DNA from: Dryas octopetala
Taxonomy: Eukaryota; Streptophyta; Magnoliopsida; Rosales; Rosaceae
Reading direction: 5' to 3'
Assembly (NCBI GenBank): GCA_963921425.1
Contig: OY992833.1
Location: forward strand, 24,352,698 to 24,416,697
DNA: 64,000 nucleotides
A model generated the notes under the pieces. The model was not told where the DNA came from. It saw only the letters and a list, made by a program, of their open reading frames with translations, and did no database searches. Position 1 is the first letter of the stretch. Each line of letters starts with the position of its first letter. Positions 12,460-26,400 of the stretch are shown here, in pieces. The translations under genes and the position numbers were made by a program.

Positions 12460-12957
12460 TCATGAAATGTGCTGGTAGTCTTGCAAGTTGCAGCACACTA
12501 CATGTCTAGGACTAAGAGACTGCCCTTCTGAATCTGAGTCAGAAGAAGATGAATCACTCACAGAATACAGTTGACTAACTTTGTGAATGATATCTTTAAT
12601 CTTGTCAAAAGCATCCTGAACCATTAGACTGATTATTTCACCACAACAATACACACGAAGTAGCTGACCATTAAGTTGAAGTTCCTTCTTTCCTTGGATA
12701 CAAGTTTCCACATATTCAACCATTTCTTCAAACCATTCATAAACCCTCAGCATCGTCCATTTCATCTGAATCTGATGAAATCGCATCGCATCATTCTTAT
12801 CACCATCACTGCCGTCACTTCTATGATCAAACAGTCCATCCTCTCCAGAATCAATAGCTTCGTTGGCTTCAGGAACCCTAGACAAGATCAAACATTCCAT
12901 CCTCTTCAGAATCAATAGCTTCGTTTGCAAAGAAAAATTACATTGGCGTATAATCAT
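12460..12957 (-). pseudogene. Decayed hAT transposase, copy 2
   Basis: An open stretch on the minus strand contains KKELQLNGQLLRVYCCGEII and SLMVQDAFDKIKDIIHKV, nearly the same as copy 1. It then runs straight into SDSSSSDSDSEGQSLSPRHV, the counterpart of SDSSSSDSGLEGESAPPRHV that in copy 1 lies behind the DPRFKMK block. Copy 2 has therefore lost that central block and most of the dimerisation region. It keeps too little of the transposase to be active in transposition. Its own ATG-led frame of 165 codons is open, so some other transcript cannot be excluded. Confidence 0.75.
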
Positions 12958-13419
12958 GGATCATACCCATCATCAGCAATATAATTAACCAAGAATCTTG
13001 CACTGAATTATAAAAATGCAAACTTTATTCGTTTTGGTACAAAAACAAAACTTTATTTCTTTTAGTACTAAAAACATAAACTTTATTCATCCCCAAAACC
13101 CCATACCCAACTTTTCTTTATACCCAATATCAACTATCCACTCACATCTCACTCTAACTCTCTAACAAAACTCTAAACCCACTACAACACTCTCCATACT
13201 GATACAAACAAATTTAATATTATCGAATAAATAGTCAAATTGAGGTTTAAGAGTCTTTAAATAAAATATTTTCGTCATTCCTTTGAATTTTAATAAAAAA
13301 ATACTTATTTTCAAAAACTGGAATCGCGGCATGTTATGAGTTGTTCGGCAATATTGCACTGAACATAATTTTGTACATTCGGCCTCACACTACAGAACAC
13401 CTTTAAGAACTTTTTAAAA

Positions 13420-13560
13420 AGTTTGGTGGTCACAAATCAAGATGTTTAGTTGTGCGCCATCGAACATCCTTCTACCCCGTTTGCTTGTTTGCCGTTGAAC
13501 ATTGTTCTACCCGTTCACTTGTGCGCCACCAAACATCCTTTTACTCGTTCAATTAACTAG
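13420..13560. repeat. Short tandem repeat, about three units
   Basis: The motif TTGTGCGCCA-C-AACATCCTTCTACCCGTTCAC recurs about three times with substitutions between the transposase relic and the VPS13 3' end. Confidence 0.5.
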
Positions 13561-13569
13561 TGCCGAACA

Positions 13570-14395
13570 AAATCCGAAAAAAAAGGGTAATTTTTCATTT
13601 AGATTCACTTGGAACTTCATTTATTCTTAACAATATCTAACATTATTTGCTTTCAGACAACGCAAGAAAAAGGAGGGTTTTCCTTGACTCTTGAAAGAGT
13701 GTCCAGCAAATATATGATATACAAAAAATACAGCTCTTAATTGAATTGATGCGACTTGTCTGAAGCACAATTCATTGGATACACCATACATTAAACAAGA
13801 TGCAATTACTATGATTTTACTTCCTAAGCCTATCCGTCAATTACATTTATAAAGCATCATATTCATATGGAACCGACTTACAATGAGCTTTTGAACTGAC
13901 CGCCTTTGGTAAATTTGTACGTATAAATCGACTATTCTAAGACATATACAAGGAATGTCAAAACCTGTACAAACTTTGGAGCCCCTAGTAGCTATAATGG
14001 CGACAGGTAGATGCGATGTCAGCCTTATATATTCATATACATATCAATGTGTATTTGAGGCTACACGTACCATTCATATTCATGCCTTACATGGTGTCTG
14101 TCGGTGGTCCCTGTGGGACTTATCATAAAAAACCAGCAGGAAACAACCTTCTCATCTTCTGAACCTGTAAAAACAATATTCTGCAAAATTAGAAATTGAT
14201 GTTATACCAGTCTTGTCTATACGTATCAATGCAATAACTGCAATGATCATTCCAGCAATGATCAAATTATAGAAAACCTATCAGATGGTTAGAACATCTG
14301 AACATGCAGGCTAAAATCAAGAAGAAACCCCAATGACCTGACCACAGCAGAAAGCCAAAAAACCATATTTCCCCCCGAGCAATGATTTCGAAAAA
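13570..14395 (-). other. Probable 3' UTR and downstream flank of the VPS13 gene
   Basis: Downstream of the VPS13 stop codon (14,396-14,398) on the minus strand. No other ORF of interest. I cannot fix the polyadenylation site or say whether the 3' UTR holds an intron. Confidence 0.45.
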
Positions 14396-17300
14396 TCAAA
14401 TGGTGCTGCTGCCAAAAGTTGAACTACGAGGAACTGATGCAGGCACCTGTCGGGGTGACAAGACGCTAATCCCTTCTTTTTGTATAGCTTCAGCGCTCGC
14501 ACTATCCGCAATTGGTGAATATGGCTTTGTCACATTCTTTTTCAGTATTCCCTGAATAACATTGCAAATCAAAGGTTTTCATTAAGAAATAAAACCTTAA
14601 CTAGTAAGGAAGAATATCGCAAACTTTAGCAATGTGTTATATGGGTGCTGTGAATCCTTATAAATAAATCAGTATTTATCAAAAACACCTGTATATATAT
14701 AACAGGCCATCAGTAAATGACTCAGAACAAACTTATTACACAATTTATTTTAGAAAATTTCACATTCTCGTCAAAACTTTCAATATAAAATATCTTATAA
14801 TTTTCCTTGGTTTTTTATGAATAATTTTAGCATTCCAAGGTCAACCTTGACATAGATAAAAGTCAATGCAATAACCTGACACTGCAGAACTCAAAGGTAT
14901 GGCATCAAAATCAAACCTTTGGTTTGTTTGGTCCATAAGTGTTCATTGCTCGTTCAATTGAGGAGTACACTTCTTGAGCCTGTGGGGTATCACGAATGCA
15001 CTTTATGACACGAACTTGTTCCCTCAACTCAGTTGATTTATCCTGTAAATAAAGAATGAGCCGTGAAGGTGGAGCTTTTGGGCCATCCTTTTTATCAAAT
15101 GACAATTCCATTGTCACTAGGTCATCCCAAAGTACATCCCACAATACTGAACATGGATCCCTAGCTGGGTTGAACTTCCTCTGAGCTACGGTAAAGGGTT
15201 GCTGAATGACAAAAAATACAATTGTCATTTTCTGGTGACTTCCAAGTATGGTGTATAGCAGATAGGAAAGGATAGATAGCACCACAACTGATTCTAATCT
15301 TGCTAACTTACTTGCAACAGAATCACTCTTCGATGAGTGACCAGAAGAATTTTTCCTTTGCGGAGTAAAAAGTGATCTTCATAAGCATCTGATAATGCAA
15401 ACTTTCCACGTACTTTAAATAGATCAACCTGGAGGAAAAATGAACCTGATTCTGCTAGCTGCAATATAACCTTCATGACAAAACAAGTAGATTCAGTTTT
15501 AGTCACTGAACACAAACTGATCATTACCAAACAAGTCAGCAAGCTGGATATCAACTAACAAAGAATAATGTCGCTCTATTTTCTAGATCACATGCATTGA
15601 AACCCATATAACATCAGTTCCAAATATGTCAAATTAATGAAAACTTTCAGAGAAGGATTTAAAGCTAGTCAAACAACTAGTACCTGTCCCTGTGCTTTGT
15701 AGTCTTCATATGGTCGAAGTATATTATCACCACTAACAACCCGAGGCAGACGTCTGCGGAGGAGTTGCTCATCAGAAGTTATAGCTGATGCGATCTTCAT
15801 TCTCATTGCATTGGCACCTTCAGTGGTTTTGGACAGAAGATCTAGAACCCCACTCACTGGTTGTGCAGCTGCACCTATTAATCCTTTCCCAACACCTTGA
15901 ACAAAACCCTCAACGCCAGAAGTTTTTGCACCTTCAAGCGGCTTTGTTAATATGCCAGTGACTCCTCTGAAGAAACCTTTTGCCAGTGCTCCACCTCCCT
16001 CTCTGATAACATCACCAAAGTCCTCTACACCCTTGCTTTCCTGCCAAAGTAAAATTTTTTAAATGAAATATAAACACTCCAGCATATAGAGCTAAAACAA
16101 TGAGATTTGTCAGTGTAGAAATTGCAATAAGCATTAGCTGGAAAGGTACAACCCAAGGAGAGTATCATACATTGCATTTGCTCTTCCATGAGCCAGACTA
16201 TATATATAAACAAACTCGAGAAAAATGGTTCATTTAAATATCAACGTACCAAAAGGCCAATGCAACAAAAGGCCAATGCAAATGCGCACAGTCTTATCAC
16301 ATGGTTAATCACTGTACTATAATATTTCCTAAAATATAATTGAGTAAATTAAAGATAATTATCCCTTTTAACTTCGATAAAGGTAAAGGAAAGTTCTCAT
16401 GTTTTGGAATGAGTTTATTTTTCAACCAAGTGGTGCAAATAATGTTTTACTGCTGCACAGTATTCCCTTTTGCATTTAATATACCACAATCCTTGCTCCA
16501 GGTTCCATTGAGTTGATATGCCTTGTGTGCACTGCATGCATTTACAAGGCTATGGCCCAGCTATAGAAAGTTTTCCTTAATAACCAAGGTCCACAGATGA
16601 GCAAATTTGGAAGTATGAATTTAGTTACTTTGCAACAAGAATGAAAAGGTTCAAGACTTCATGTGGATTCACCAAAAAAAGGAAAAAAGGTTCCAGTTGA
16701 AACTTCCATAGAGGAATTTCCTTTGTCATTCTCCTACATTAGTTCCTATAAAACATCACAAGCATTGATAGTTTGTTAGTTTTACCACTAGTCTCAACAG
16801 CTTAAACTGTTAGGATGTGGGCCAACAATTGTTTTATATTCTGAACATTATCCCTCACATGCTCCATCAGTAGGGTCGAACATGAGAAATTCAACTTAAA
16901 TATTGGACCGATAAATTGCAAGGATTCAAACTCATGATCTTCTGTTTTGGTACCATGACAAAGTTTGTTGGTGCAAAGTAGTTCCAAAAGCTTAAGATGT
17001 GATAAAAGTACATACCACTGTTGCAACCATAAAATATGTGTACATGATAAACTAGTTAGTGCACAGGCCCAAAACTTAAAAACTTGGCAATTAATGACAG
17101 CCGAATTTAAGCAATTATGTGAAAGTAAATTAATTTAAATGACTCACCAAAAGAAAAAAGTAATTCAAATGACAAATTCTAAAGCAAACCTGTCTCTGTC
17201 GGCTTTGAATGAACTTCTTATCAAATGATAAGGCAGCCATGCCCTTGCTCATATGTCCAAGTGCACTACTTGCATTACCCAATATATCAACACCAGAGAG

Positions 17301-17411
17301 CAGTTGAAGGGGTTGGCCGAGAAGATCCTTTCGAATGTTTGAAATAGCAATACTGATCATTGAACTCTGCCTCATGCACACTTTCTCATGAAACTTTTGA
17401 TTAATCCTCAC
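14396..17411 (-). other. VPS13 segment 7: C-terminal helices and terminal PH-like domain, exons 58-62
   Basis: Exons: 17190-17411, 15684-16040, 15312-15458, 14917-15201, 14396-14551. The first two hold the glycine-rich ATG2/VPS13-type C-terminal helices (VIREGGGALAKGFFRGVTGI, EGFVQGVGKGLIGAAAQPVS) that contact the acceptor membrane. These are followed by a PH-like fold (FLLRKGKILLVTHRRVILLQ, WDVLWDDLVTMEL). The last exon is a serine/proline-rich tail ending STFGSSTI and stop TGA. Confidence 0.92.
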
Positions 17412-20400
17412 CTGGATAACAAATGTAAATATATTATATTCAAGAATTTGTTTGTACTCTGAAAAATACAGGATACAAGAACGTCCACACGTATAGTGCA
17501 AAGTCAGATGAAGAACAGATGAGTATGTGATGCAACACTAACATTCACCAACTGAATATCTTAATTTTTAGTACACGATCTCATGATAAAACATTCAACG
17601 GGGAGAGACAAAAATTTCTACAATTGAATCCAGAAAAAACACTTTGAAATCAAGAAAAAGTGGGAGGAAAAATCCTAACACTTACTGCCATATTCTCCAT
17701 GTTCCCCAATGCAGTCATCAAAGATGCCCAAAAGCCAAGAACACCTCTTGGCCGTTGACTAGGTGACATAGCCATTGACAATTTGAACCGAACCTCTGAG
17801 ATGTTAAGAACTCTGCAAGTAAGGGTAACATCAATTAAAAGAATTACAGGTAACCAAATGTAGGAAAAACAATGATCTGAAAGATGATTTTGAAACAGTC
17901 GTTGCATACCCAATTTCAATGATTGGATCAACAGAAACAGCAGTCGTTTGTGTATCATACAACCGACTGAGGTTGACCTGCTGAATCATTTCATGAAGGC
18001 GCCAAATGATAGGCTCATGAATGTTTATCAAAAAGGCAGAATTTTCAGGACCCTGAATGATCAGTACAGATAAATTAATATACATAGGAGAAGAAAATCA
18101 TAAACCTTCCTCTAGTTAATTAGAACTTTGTTGAACTCACAAGGAGACCAATATATGGATAGACACACAGATCTAGTGACCCATTTGATTGCGTTGTCAT
18201 GGAAAATTTCAAGATATAATCAGTCTCCTCTCCAACTCTCTGCGGCCTAAAAAGAACTGGCATTGGAGTTAATGGCAGCTGGTTATCCAATTGTATTCCA
18301 CGCATTCTAAGTTTGAATCTGTAAACAGGATAAGAACATAGTTTCTGAATCAATAATTGTCGATCATGAGAGAGGAACACAGATAGTACAAAGATTCAAC
18401 AACAGCACCCTAAAGATGCGATGCTTATGAAGACTGCACTAAAGATGTATTTGCATCCACTGACTAATACATTAAACAAGTTGTTCTCCAAGCCGTTAAG
18501 TATTAATTGAAAGCAAATTTACCTACTGATTCCAGAGCCTAACCCAGTTGAATATGCACAAAGAAGATTTTGAACTGAAAGGTAAAGAATTTCCTCGGGT
18601 GTATGGTCAATTATGGATATCCCAAGCTCAGCTACCTCAATGATAACATGAAATTCACATTCAGAGATCAATGGTGATTGTTGCTGTTTAGAAAGCTCAG
18701 ACAGAGGTGATGAATGCCTTCTACTCAAAATTCCAGTCGGTTCGTTTTCTGGCATCCAGTCACTGATCTTGACGACATTCACTTTCTCTTCTTTTATTAC
18801 AGTAACACGTAGAGCTCTAGAAGGTCCACTTCCCACATGAATGGGTTGGTGATCGGAGATCTCATCAATATCGTACTTCTCTGATTTCAATGGGTCTGCC
18901 CCCTCTACCAGGATTTCTAATAATCGTCTTCTGCCAAGGTCTTCCCAAAAAAAAGAAGCAGATGCATTAGGAAGAAGAAAGTTCCATGAATCACTGGTAC
19001 CATCCACTTGCCGAACTCGGATGGGTAAAAACATGGAACGGTTTTCAATCCTGTTGGAAGAAACTAAATAATCAGATCTGGACCCACATGTATACAAGTA
19101 AAGAAGAAGAAACCACAACTGCAACGAGAAAACATCCATATCAATTATCACTAATCGTTCAAGAAAATTTCACCAGAACAGGAAAGCAAAATGTTTCTTT
19201 ATCTTATGGTAAATACATTAGCATCAACATCACCTCTTTTTATTTCACAAACTAATCATTATTTTGTAATCAAACTGTGAAGGAAATAATAAGAGAAGTT
19301 TCATAAGACATGGTAAACTGTGACCTGTAAGGACTGAAGGAAGAGTTCCAACGGAAAATAACTTCATAGTTTGAGTCCTTTGCTCCACTTCTTACTGCTA
19401 TTCGTAACTGCAGATGATCATTTCCAGTATCCTTCCTCAAGCAAACACGCATGATACCTTCATTACAAACACTAAATGGTGTACTCCATTTGTAACCATC
19501 CACCCGCAACTGAAGTAAAATAAACCCCATCCAGAAGTCAGACAATGTATGCTATCCATGTATAAATATAATCAATAAGATAAGAAAAACCATTAAACAG
19601 CACTGACCTTCAACAGTTCAACCTTGGCACAAGATTGCCAACAAAGGGGTTTTGGAGAATCCGTGGGATGAATCCATGTCATGGACTGTGAATCACACTG
19701 TTGCAGACAGAGACTGTATCCAACTCTATTAATAAACAAGGTGTGGGGCTGGAAGTGCACAACCTGAACATTAACCATTGAGCTGTTGTTTATTAATGAA
19801 TATATACATATATACAAATGAAACTCAACATTTGCATAGGCTATGAATCCCATGAGTACGAAAAATTGGGACAAACAATAATTCTTACTATGGACCCAGG
19901 ACCCTCCACATACAATGATCCTTCTGTTCATTTTAAACATGCAGACGACCTGGGAACAGAATCTTTCATCATCTTTATACTTTTATTTATTTATTTTTTA
20001 TTCTTTTTTTGGGGTGGGGGGGGGGGGTTTATGGGTCCTATTATTTTCCTAAATCATATCTAGAGACAATAATTATCAGGCTAATTTGGTTAGTCCTTGA
20101 TCACATTGTAGAAGTTCCTAAGAGAAAACCATTAACAATTTAAGTCGCTAGGTATTAAAATTCAACCTTTGTTCTGTCTGAGGTCATGTTCAGTCGCGCT
20201 GAAAGCTTGTAATAAGATCCATCTGAACTGAATGCCTTGACATCAAGCCGTTCCTGGAAAGATTCAAGGAGCATCATATAATATAGAACAAGTTTCAGGC
20301 AACTCTAAAAAGCAATATCAATTTAAAAGGGAAAAAAAAAAAATTTGAATCTAATTTGACGCTTTATCTAAAGCACCTTCTTTTCTAGCTCCTGAAGAGA

Positions 20401-23400
20401 TATTCCAGGACTGTAAATTTCTGAATGACGAATGGCAACAGAAAGGCCCACTCGTGAGGACAGATACCCATCTTTTTGAGATGGAAACAGTGTAGCCCCG
20501 CTGCGGCTTGCGTAATCTTGTGGAGAAAGCATGTTAGGAACGGGACTAGTGTCCTCAATAATTTCAAGTACTTGAGTGTTACTCCTTGAGGAATAATGCC
20601 TCCTGTCCAAAGAGTTTGTAGGACTTTTCAAGGCCGTTTTTGCAGACTTGACTCTAGAAAGTATTATGGAATCTGTATCAGCACTTTCCAGAGGTTCTAC
20701 TTCCACCACTCGATATGCCAAAGGAATAGATGAGTCGTTAATGATCCAATATGGGACAAAAAACCTTATGGTTTTGGGTGCAACAGTGGTTCCTCCCATG
20801 TCACGTTCAATACTCACGCGCAGTCTCCTGCGTATATAATGGTAATTGACATCATGATATAATACAAGTACAGATCTCAGGCATCACCGTGCAAACATCA
20901 ATGTAGCATGTTATACATTTGTACACAAGTAAAGAGGAAAAATTACGGTGGGACTACTCAACCCCCTGATTGCTCATTATACCACCCTATAAAAATTTTC
21001 CCAGAATGTCCTCTTTTGCCCTCACGTAAAATTTAGAAAAACTGCAAAAGAAAAATCTGAACAGCCCAACCACCCACCCGAGCCCCGCCCCACCCAGAGC
21101 ACCCCCACCCTCTGAAAAAAGAAAAAAGAAAAGGCTGGTGAGGTTGCCAGCCTCCCTTATGCTGCCAGAGCAGCTGGGCAGAGAGAGAATGGAAGTGAGA
21201 GAGAAGGGAAGAGAGAGAGAGAGTGGCGTGGGGGTGGGAGACAAAAAAGTTGAATGAGCAGTCCATAAGACAACTAAACAACAGCCAAAACCCAACTATG
21301 TCAACAATCAAAACAAAACACCCCCCCTCCCTAATGAAAAATAATTGCACTAAAAGGGATATTCCTGAAATGTTTTGACAAAGATGCCCAAAGAAAAGCA
21401 AGCAGCCTAATTCTATCCCAAATTGCTCCCAGTTCCTCTTCCCTAACTCTTCAATCTACTGTAATCTCCTCAGTCCTCCCTCTTTAATTTACTTTATTCT
21501 TAACTCTTTAAAAAAAGATTTCCTGGAACCACAAACCTTTTACTTTTCTGGTGAACCATCCAGAATGATGAGACATGGTCATTGGAATAAAGGTTCAAAA
21601 CAAGAATGGGGTCCTGCCAGAACAACAACTATAGTTATTAAACTCACAATGGTATATAGCTACAAGAAATGCATTTATTTTAAGACACAGTTATTACCTT
21701 CTCCATGACCCAACCACCCTGAACAAATAATGTAAGATATATAGGCTTCTGAATGTCCGCTGAATATATATGTACACCCCCACGTGAAGAGATCATACCA
21801 TGCTGTCGTTCAATGCATTTTCCTTCTTTTGTGTTTTCCCAGATTGTAAATTCAGCCGGACAGGGAAGTCGATTTTCCAACTTCAAAGGAGAGTTGACAG
21901 ATATTCTCCAATCATAAACAGGTGCATTCAGTTCAGTATGAAGAGCAGAGGCATCTGCCCCAACACTAAGCCAAAATTGTTTATTTATGGTACTAGAACA
22001 ACATAAAAGTATATCCTTCTTTTCAAGCTGATTCAACTTGAAAGTAACATTAGGTATCTTATTTTCCTGCTTTGAACTATACTGTCTAGATTGTGAAATT
22101 TGATCCATAACAGTCAGGTCCTTTCCATATGCATAACCACAACCCACCGCCACGGCAGAACCCCATGAATATGGAGGCTGAGGATAATCAATGGAAGGAC
22201 AAATCTGTAGGCACTGGTCAGAATCAGTTGACGTACTTCTCCAAGGTAAGACAAAAGAATCTCCAGTATTTATGGCAGGGAAATCACTCCTTCGGCAATT
22301 TGTCGTAGCACTTGTTCCCGAAAAGGACTCGTGACCTTGAACCAGAGAAGCACGACATATTGAAATCTCTATTTTAATATCAGTCTCATTTACAACTGTT
22401 GCAAGACCCCTGAAAATTGCATGCTTCTTGCCATTTTTCAGGACTACTTCCAATGCAATAAAATCATTCTGTAATGATTTGGGGACAACTGACAACGGAA
22501 GCAATGATCGAATGCTCTGCCAAACACCATCCGGGCAAAGACCAACATAGAAACCTACGTCTCTTTCAATTACATTTTCAGTCTCCAAATCTCTTTGTAA
22601 ACTAGGAGTTCTTTTCCTCTCAAAATAAGAAGTTGAAACCAACAGGCATCCATATTCGTCCATGTCTTCGAGGTTGTTATGTTGAACCTTCAAAGTACAA
22701 CATCAAAGAAGCATGAAAAAAACACTCATGTCCACAGACAATAATGTGTAATTGTGCACAATTAATGACACCAAACATGCATAAATAATGTGAAATAAGA
22801 AAACTTACCCTCCTCCTTAGTGAATATGATACTATATTCTGAATATCATGACCTTGATGGAACAACCTCACTGAAGCTATTTTCCTCAACATATTTGCAC
22901 CTTGCCCAACAGAAAACGAGAGTGCACCCACAACTTCACCTATATCATTAAAGCTCCAGTTTTTAGACCATAACATATACATGAGAATTTTATGTCTAAT
23001 CAGTGGGAAATAGCAAAGAAAGTGGGGTAAATAACCATTAATAAGTAGTTCCATATCCTTTTGCATGAAAAGACCGAAAAGATTACACCAAGACCCCCAA
23101 AGGAAAAAAAATCATGATTCCTTTGTTAGGTACACACGGCTAATAAATGAAACATCAAAAAAAGGCACGAAGTCCCAGTGGAGCTCGTATTTGGGAACAG
23201 AACTTTTGAGTAAACATTTAGAGCAGAAACAGATATGTTATTAGAGAAGTTTCTGTAATCATAAACATAAGAGACAGTTACATGTAGTAAGAGCCATGAA
23301 CGAAGATATACAAGATGCTGGAAAAGTATGAGACATTTCATTCACCTCTAAAATGCACGATTTATTAATTTTAAATAAGCATGCAAATCAGAAACCTAAG

Positions 23401-26400
23401 TGAAGGAATCAACATAATTAGAAGAATTGAATCCACAAATGCAGATGCAAGTTCACGAGAAAGAAATCCTAATTCAGAGGAGGATGCCATAGCAAATACC
23501 CTTTCCTGCCTTCGCTCCAAGGTTTGTCACTTCCACTTCCAGTTTAGCTGGGGCCTGCAACACTAACACACTCAAGCTTGGCAAATTTACACTTAAAAAG
23601 AGTTTATTATTTCTACAACAAATACTAGTCAGGAAATTAACAAAACAATACAAGACCAGACAGATGAAGAAGTTTAGAAGATTGATACAATTTGTGTTGG
23701 TTAACTACAACTTCTAGGCATATCTCTGATTTTTATTGTATATTTTTTTTTCCCAACGTCTCTGGCAACCCATTGACCATTGAATACAGAAGTATCATAA
23801 TGAGAATAAAAGAGTGAGGAAAAAAGAGTGTCAAAATTAAAAAAATAAGTCCGTCAGATACCTTCCAAGGAACTTCAAATATGAAAAGTTCATTCCATTC
23901 TGCTGTGCCTTCATTTAGGTCATTGATCTTTGAAACTGAAGGCTTAACACATTTTGTCCTCGCACTTTGAGGAAAAAGTTTATGTTGATCTGTCGCCTGA
24001 CTATCAACAACAAGGCGCAAAGCACAGAAGAAGTTATGGCTGTTACCATCATCTATAATAGGTAAACCCTGCAAAAAGAAATCAAGCATCAATCTTATTT
24101 CTTGAAAGTAGGAACAAAAATTATTTCAAATTTAGGGCAAGAAACTTGAATTATTTAACCACATTTACAACCTTGGCTTCATGGATCTGTATAGCAACAT
24201 AATATCGTGCTTCCTTGGATTCATCCACAACATTTAATCTGTCTGAAAACTTTGGAGGTGGAACCCATACAGAAATACAGTCACCATCATGTAACTGGTC
24301 AACTGTGTCTGAATTTTGTTCAACTTTTTTCAGATATATATCACACCCAAGTTTATTCTCTACAATCACAGTCCGAAAATCATCTTCATCCAATGCAGAG
24401 AAAGTCTGATCCTCTCCTTGTCCACATAGACCACCAGCTTCCTGAAAAGATAGTGATATGATTAGGCATTCAAAAATTATAGATATTGCAATTCTCTCCC
24501 CACCAAGATGCAACAAATCAACTCTAGGCATTACCTCATTTATCTTCATTGCTTTCTGTTCAAGTTCTAATTGTCTTCTCCATGAAAGCATGGTCCCCAC
24601 AAAAGTTTCAAGATTTGCAGCACTGACATTTATATTAAGGATACTGGTAGCAGCAACACGCACTGTCTTCCCAAACTTTGATGGCGAATGTACATTAGTA
24701 TCATAACTTTCAAACCTTGAAAAAGTCAAATAAAAGAACACTTGAACATTAAAAGAATTTAGCTTAACCATATTAAGATAGTGATATAACAGAAAATTAG
24801 AAAGAACCAATATAATACTTGAATATTCCATCAAAAGGTTCCACAAGTGGCTCCCATGCTTCTAACTGAGTATTGAAGGTTGATGCAGCAATAGAGGAAA
24901 CAAGTACTGCATTCATAGCCTCCAATCGACCATGTGTTGCAAGCTTGATATTGGTGATTGTCGTGTCAAATAGTGGTGTCATCTGAAAGAATCCAGATTA
25001 TCCAATATGATCAAGATAATTAACAGTAAGAAGAAAGAGAACTATCTTTACATTGGATTCCAGTCTTAGAAATTTGTTTATAAAACTTACCATTCCACAT
25101 AAGCTGTCTAGAACAGTTAAAGAGAAGCATCTTAGCTTCACATCAGCAGTTATGTTTTCCCTAGCCTTTGGCTTCAAGGAATCACCAATAGTGTAAGCCA
25201 ATCTGCTTGATGGCTTCTTCAGATCACCACGTGCAAGAAAAGTGCTGGCCTGTAGAAACAGAAGGCAGCAATAAACATAACCACATAAGAGTTAACTAAG
25301 AGTTAACCACTTCTTCTCGTATAATTATACCAATCTTCAGGTATAGCAGCTGCATATTTACATGCCAAATTCACACTAAGAGTTAACTGAATAATCATCT
25401 TAACCTGATTTGGCTTCTTCTGGGATTGTTTGGATGGAAAGGAGAAACAAAATATTTGATGGCAAGGCAGAAGAAGTGGGCTTTGTTTTTTAGGACAGGG
25501 AGGAAGTGGAAATTATATGGGACAGATTCAGATATTTAGCATTTTTATAAGAGTCATTGTCAAAGCAATCTAGGGATATTCGTTTTAGTGTCTTTTGGGT
25601 GTGAGTTTTAAACTGAATGCAACTTAACCTCTTGTTAGGCTCTAGCTGTCAGTTATGTTTAGATGGAGATCTTGACCATCTTTTCTTGTAATTCTTTTTT
25701 TCAATAGAAGTTTATGTTTCCAAATCCCCCCCCCCCCCAAAAAAAAAGAAAAGAATCCTAACCTGATTTTCAACTCTCCAAATGCTCCAGCACTGAGATC
25801 CCTTTGAAGTTGAAGATCTTGAAATGGGTGCCTCAAGAATATTAGCTTGATTAACAAGATCCATCCTAGGGCAACAAAACCAATCTACAGATGGGGCTTC
25901 ATCGATTCTGGAGACTATGCATCCAAGAGAAGCATAACCTGGCGGAGCAATCGGGTACCAGAAGAAAACTTCATCGAAACCTTTCCCTACAACATGGGCA
26001 ACTTTAGTAAATTGCACAGGTTTTGCAGATACTTCGGGATCATCAGCCTTAAAAATTATGCCCACAGCTGGTGGTTCTAAGCTGAAAGGAAGAACACATG
26101 CTGGTTAATAAAAATCACAAAAGATTAACAAAACATCACGCAAATGACAAACTGATAAAGAACAGTCAATGATAAAACGTTCCAACCCTTCGGTTATGCA
26201 ATCACCCAATATGGCATAGCCTCGACGCGCAAAGGGTCGCCATACTGAGACTGGTCGGCGGAGGTCACTGCCCTTGTCCCACCAGATTCTCTCAAAGTTA
26301 GGGGTCGACATATAACAATTAGTTGCCTTCGAAATTGATCTGACAATATCCCATCCAGAAGAATTTGCAGTCTGGCTTCCGGTTTTCTGACTTCCATAGT

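Noticed and set aside
13420..13560. Spaced repeats considered as a CRISPR-like array
   Set aside because: Only about three diverged head-to-tail units in a plant genome, with no unique spacers.
20987..21401. Two overlapping minus-strand ORFs rich in Phe, Ser and Gly
   Set aside because: They sit in the intron that separates the 77-nt exon from the next VPS13 exon and consist of GA-rich MITE and LINE pieces.
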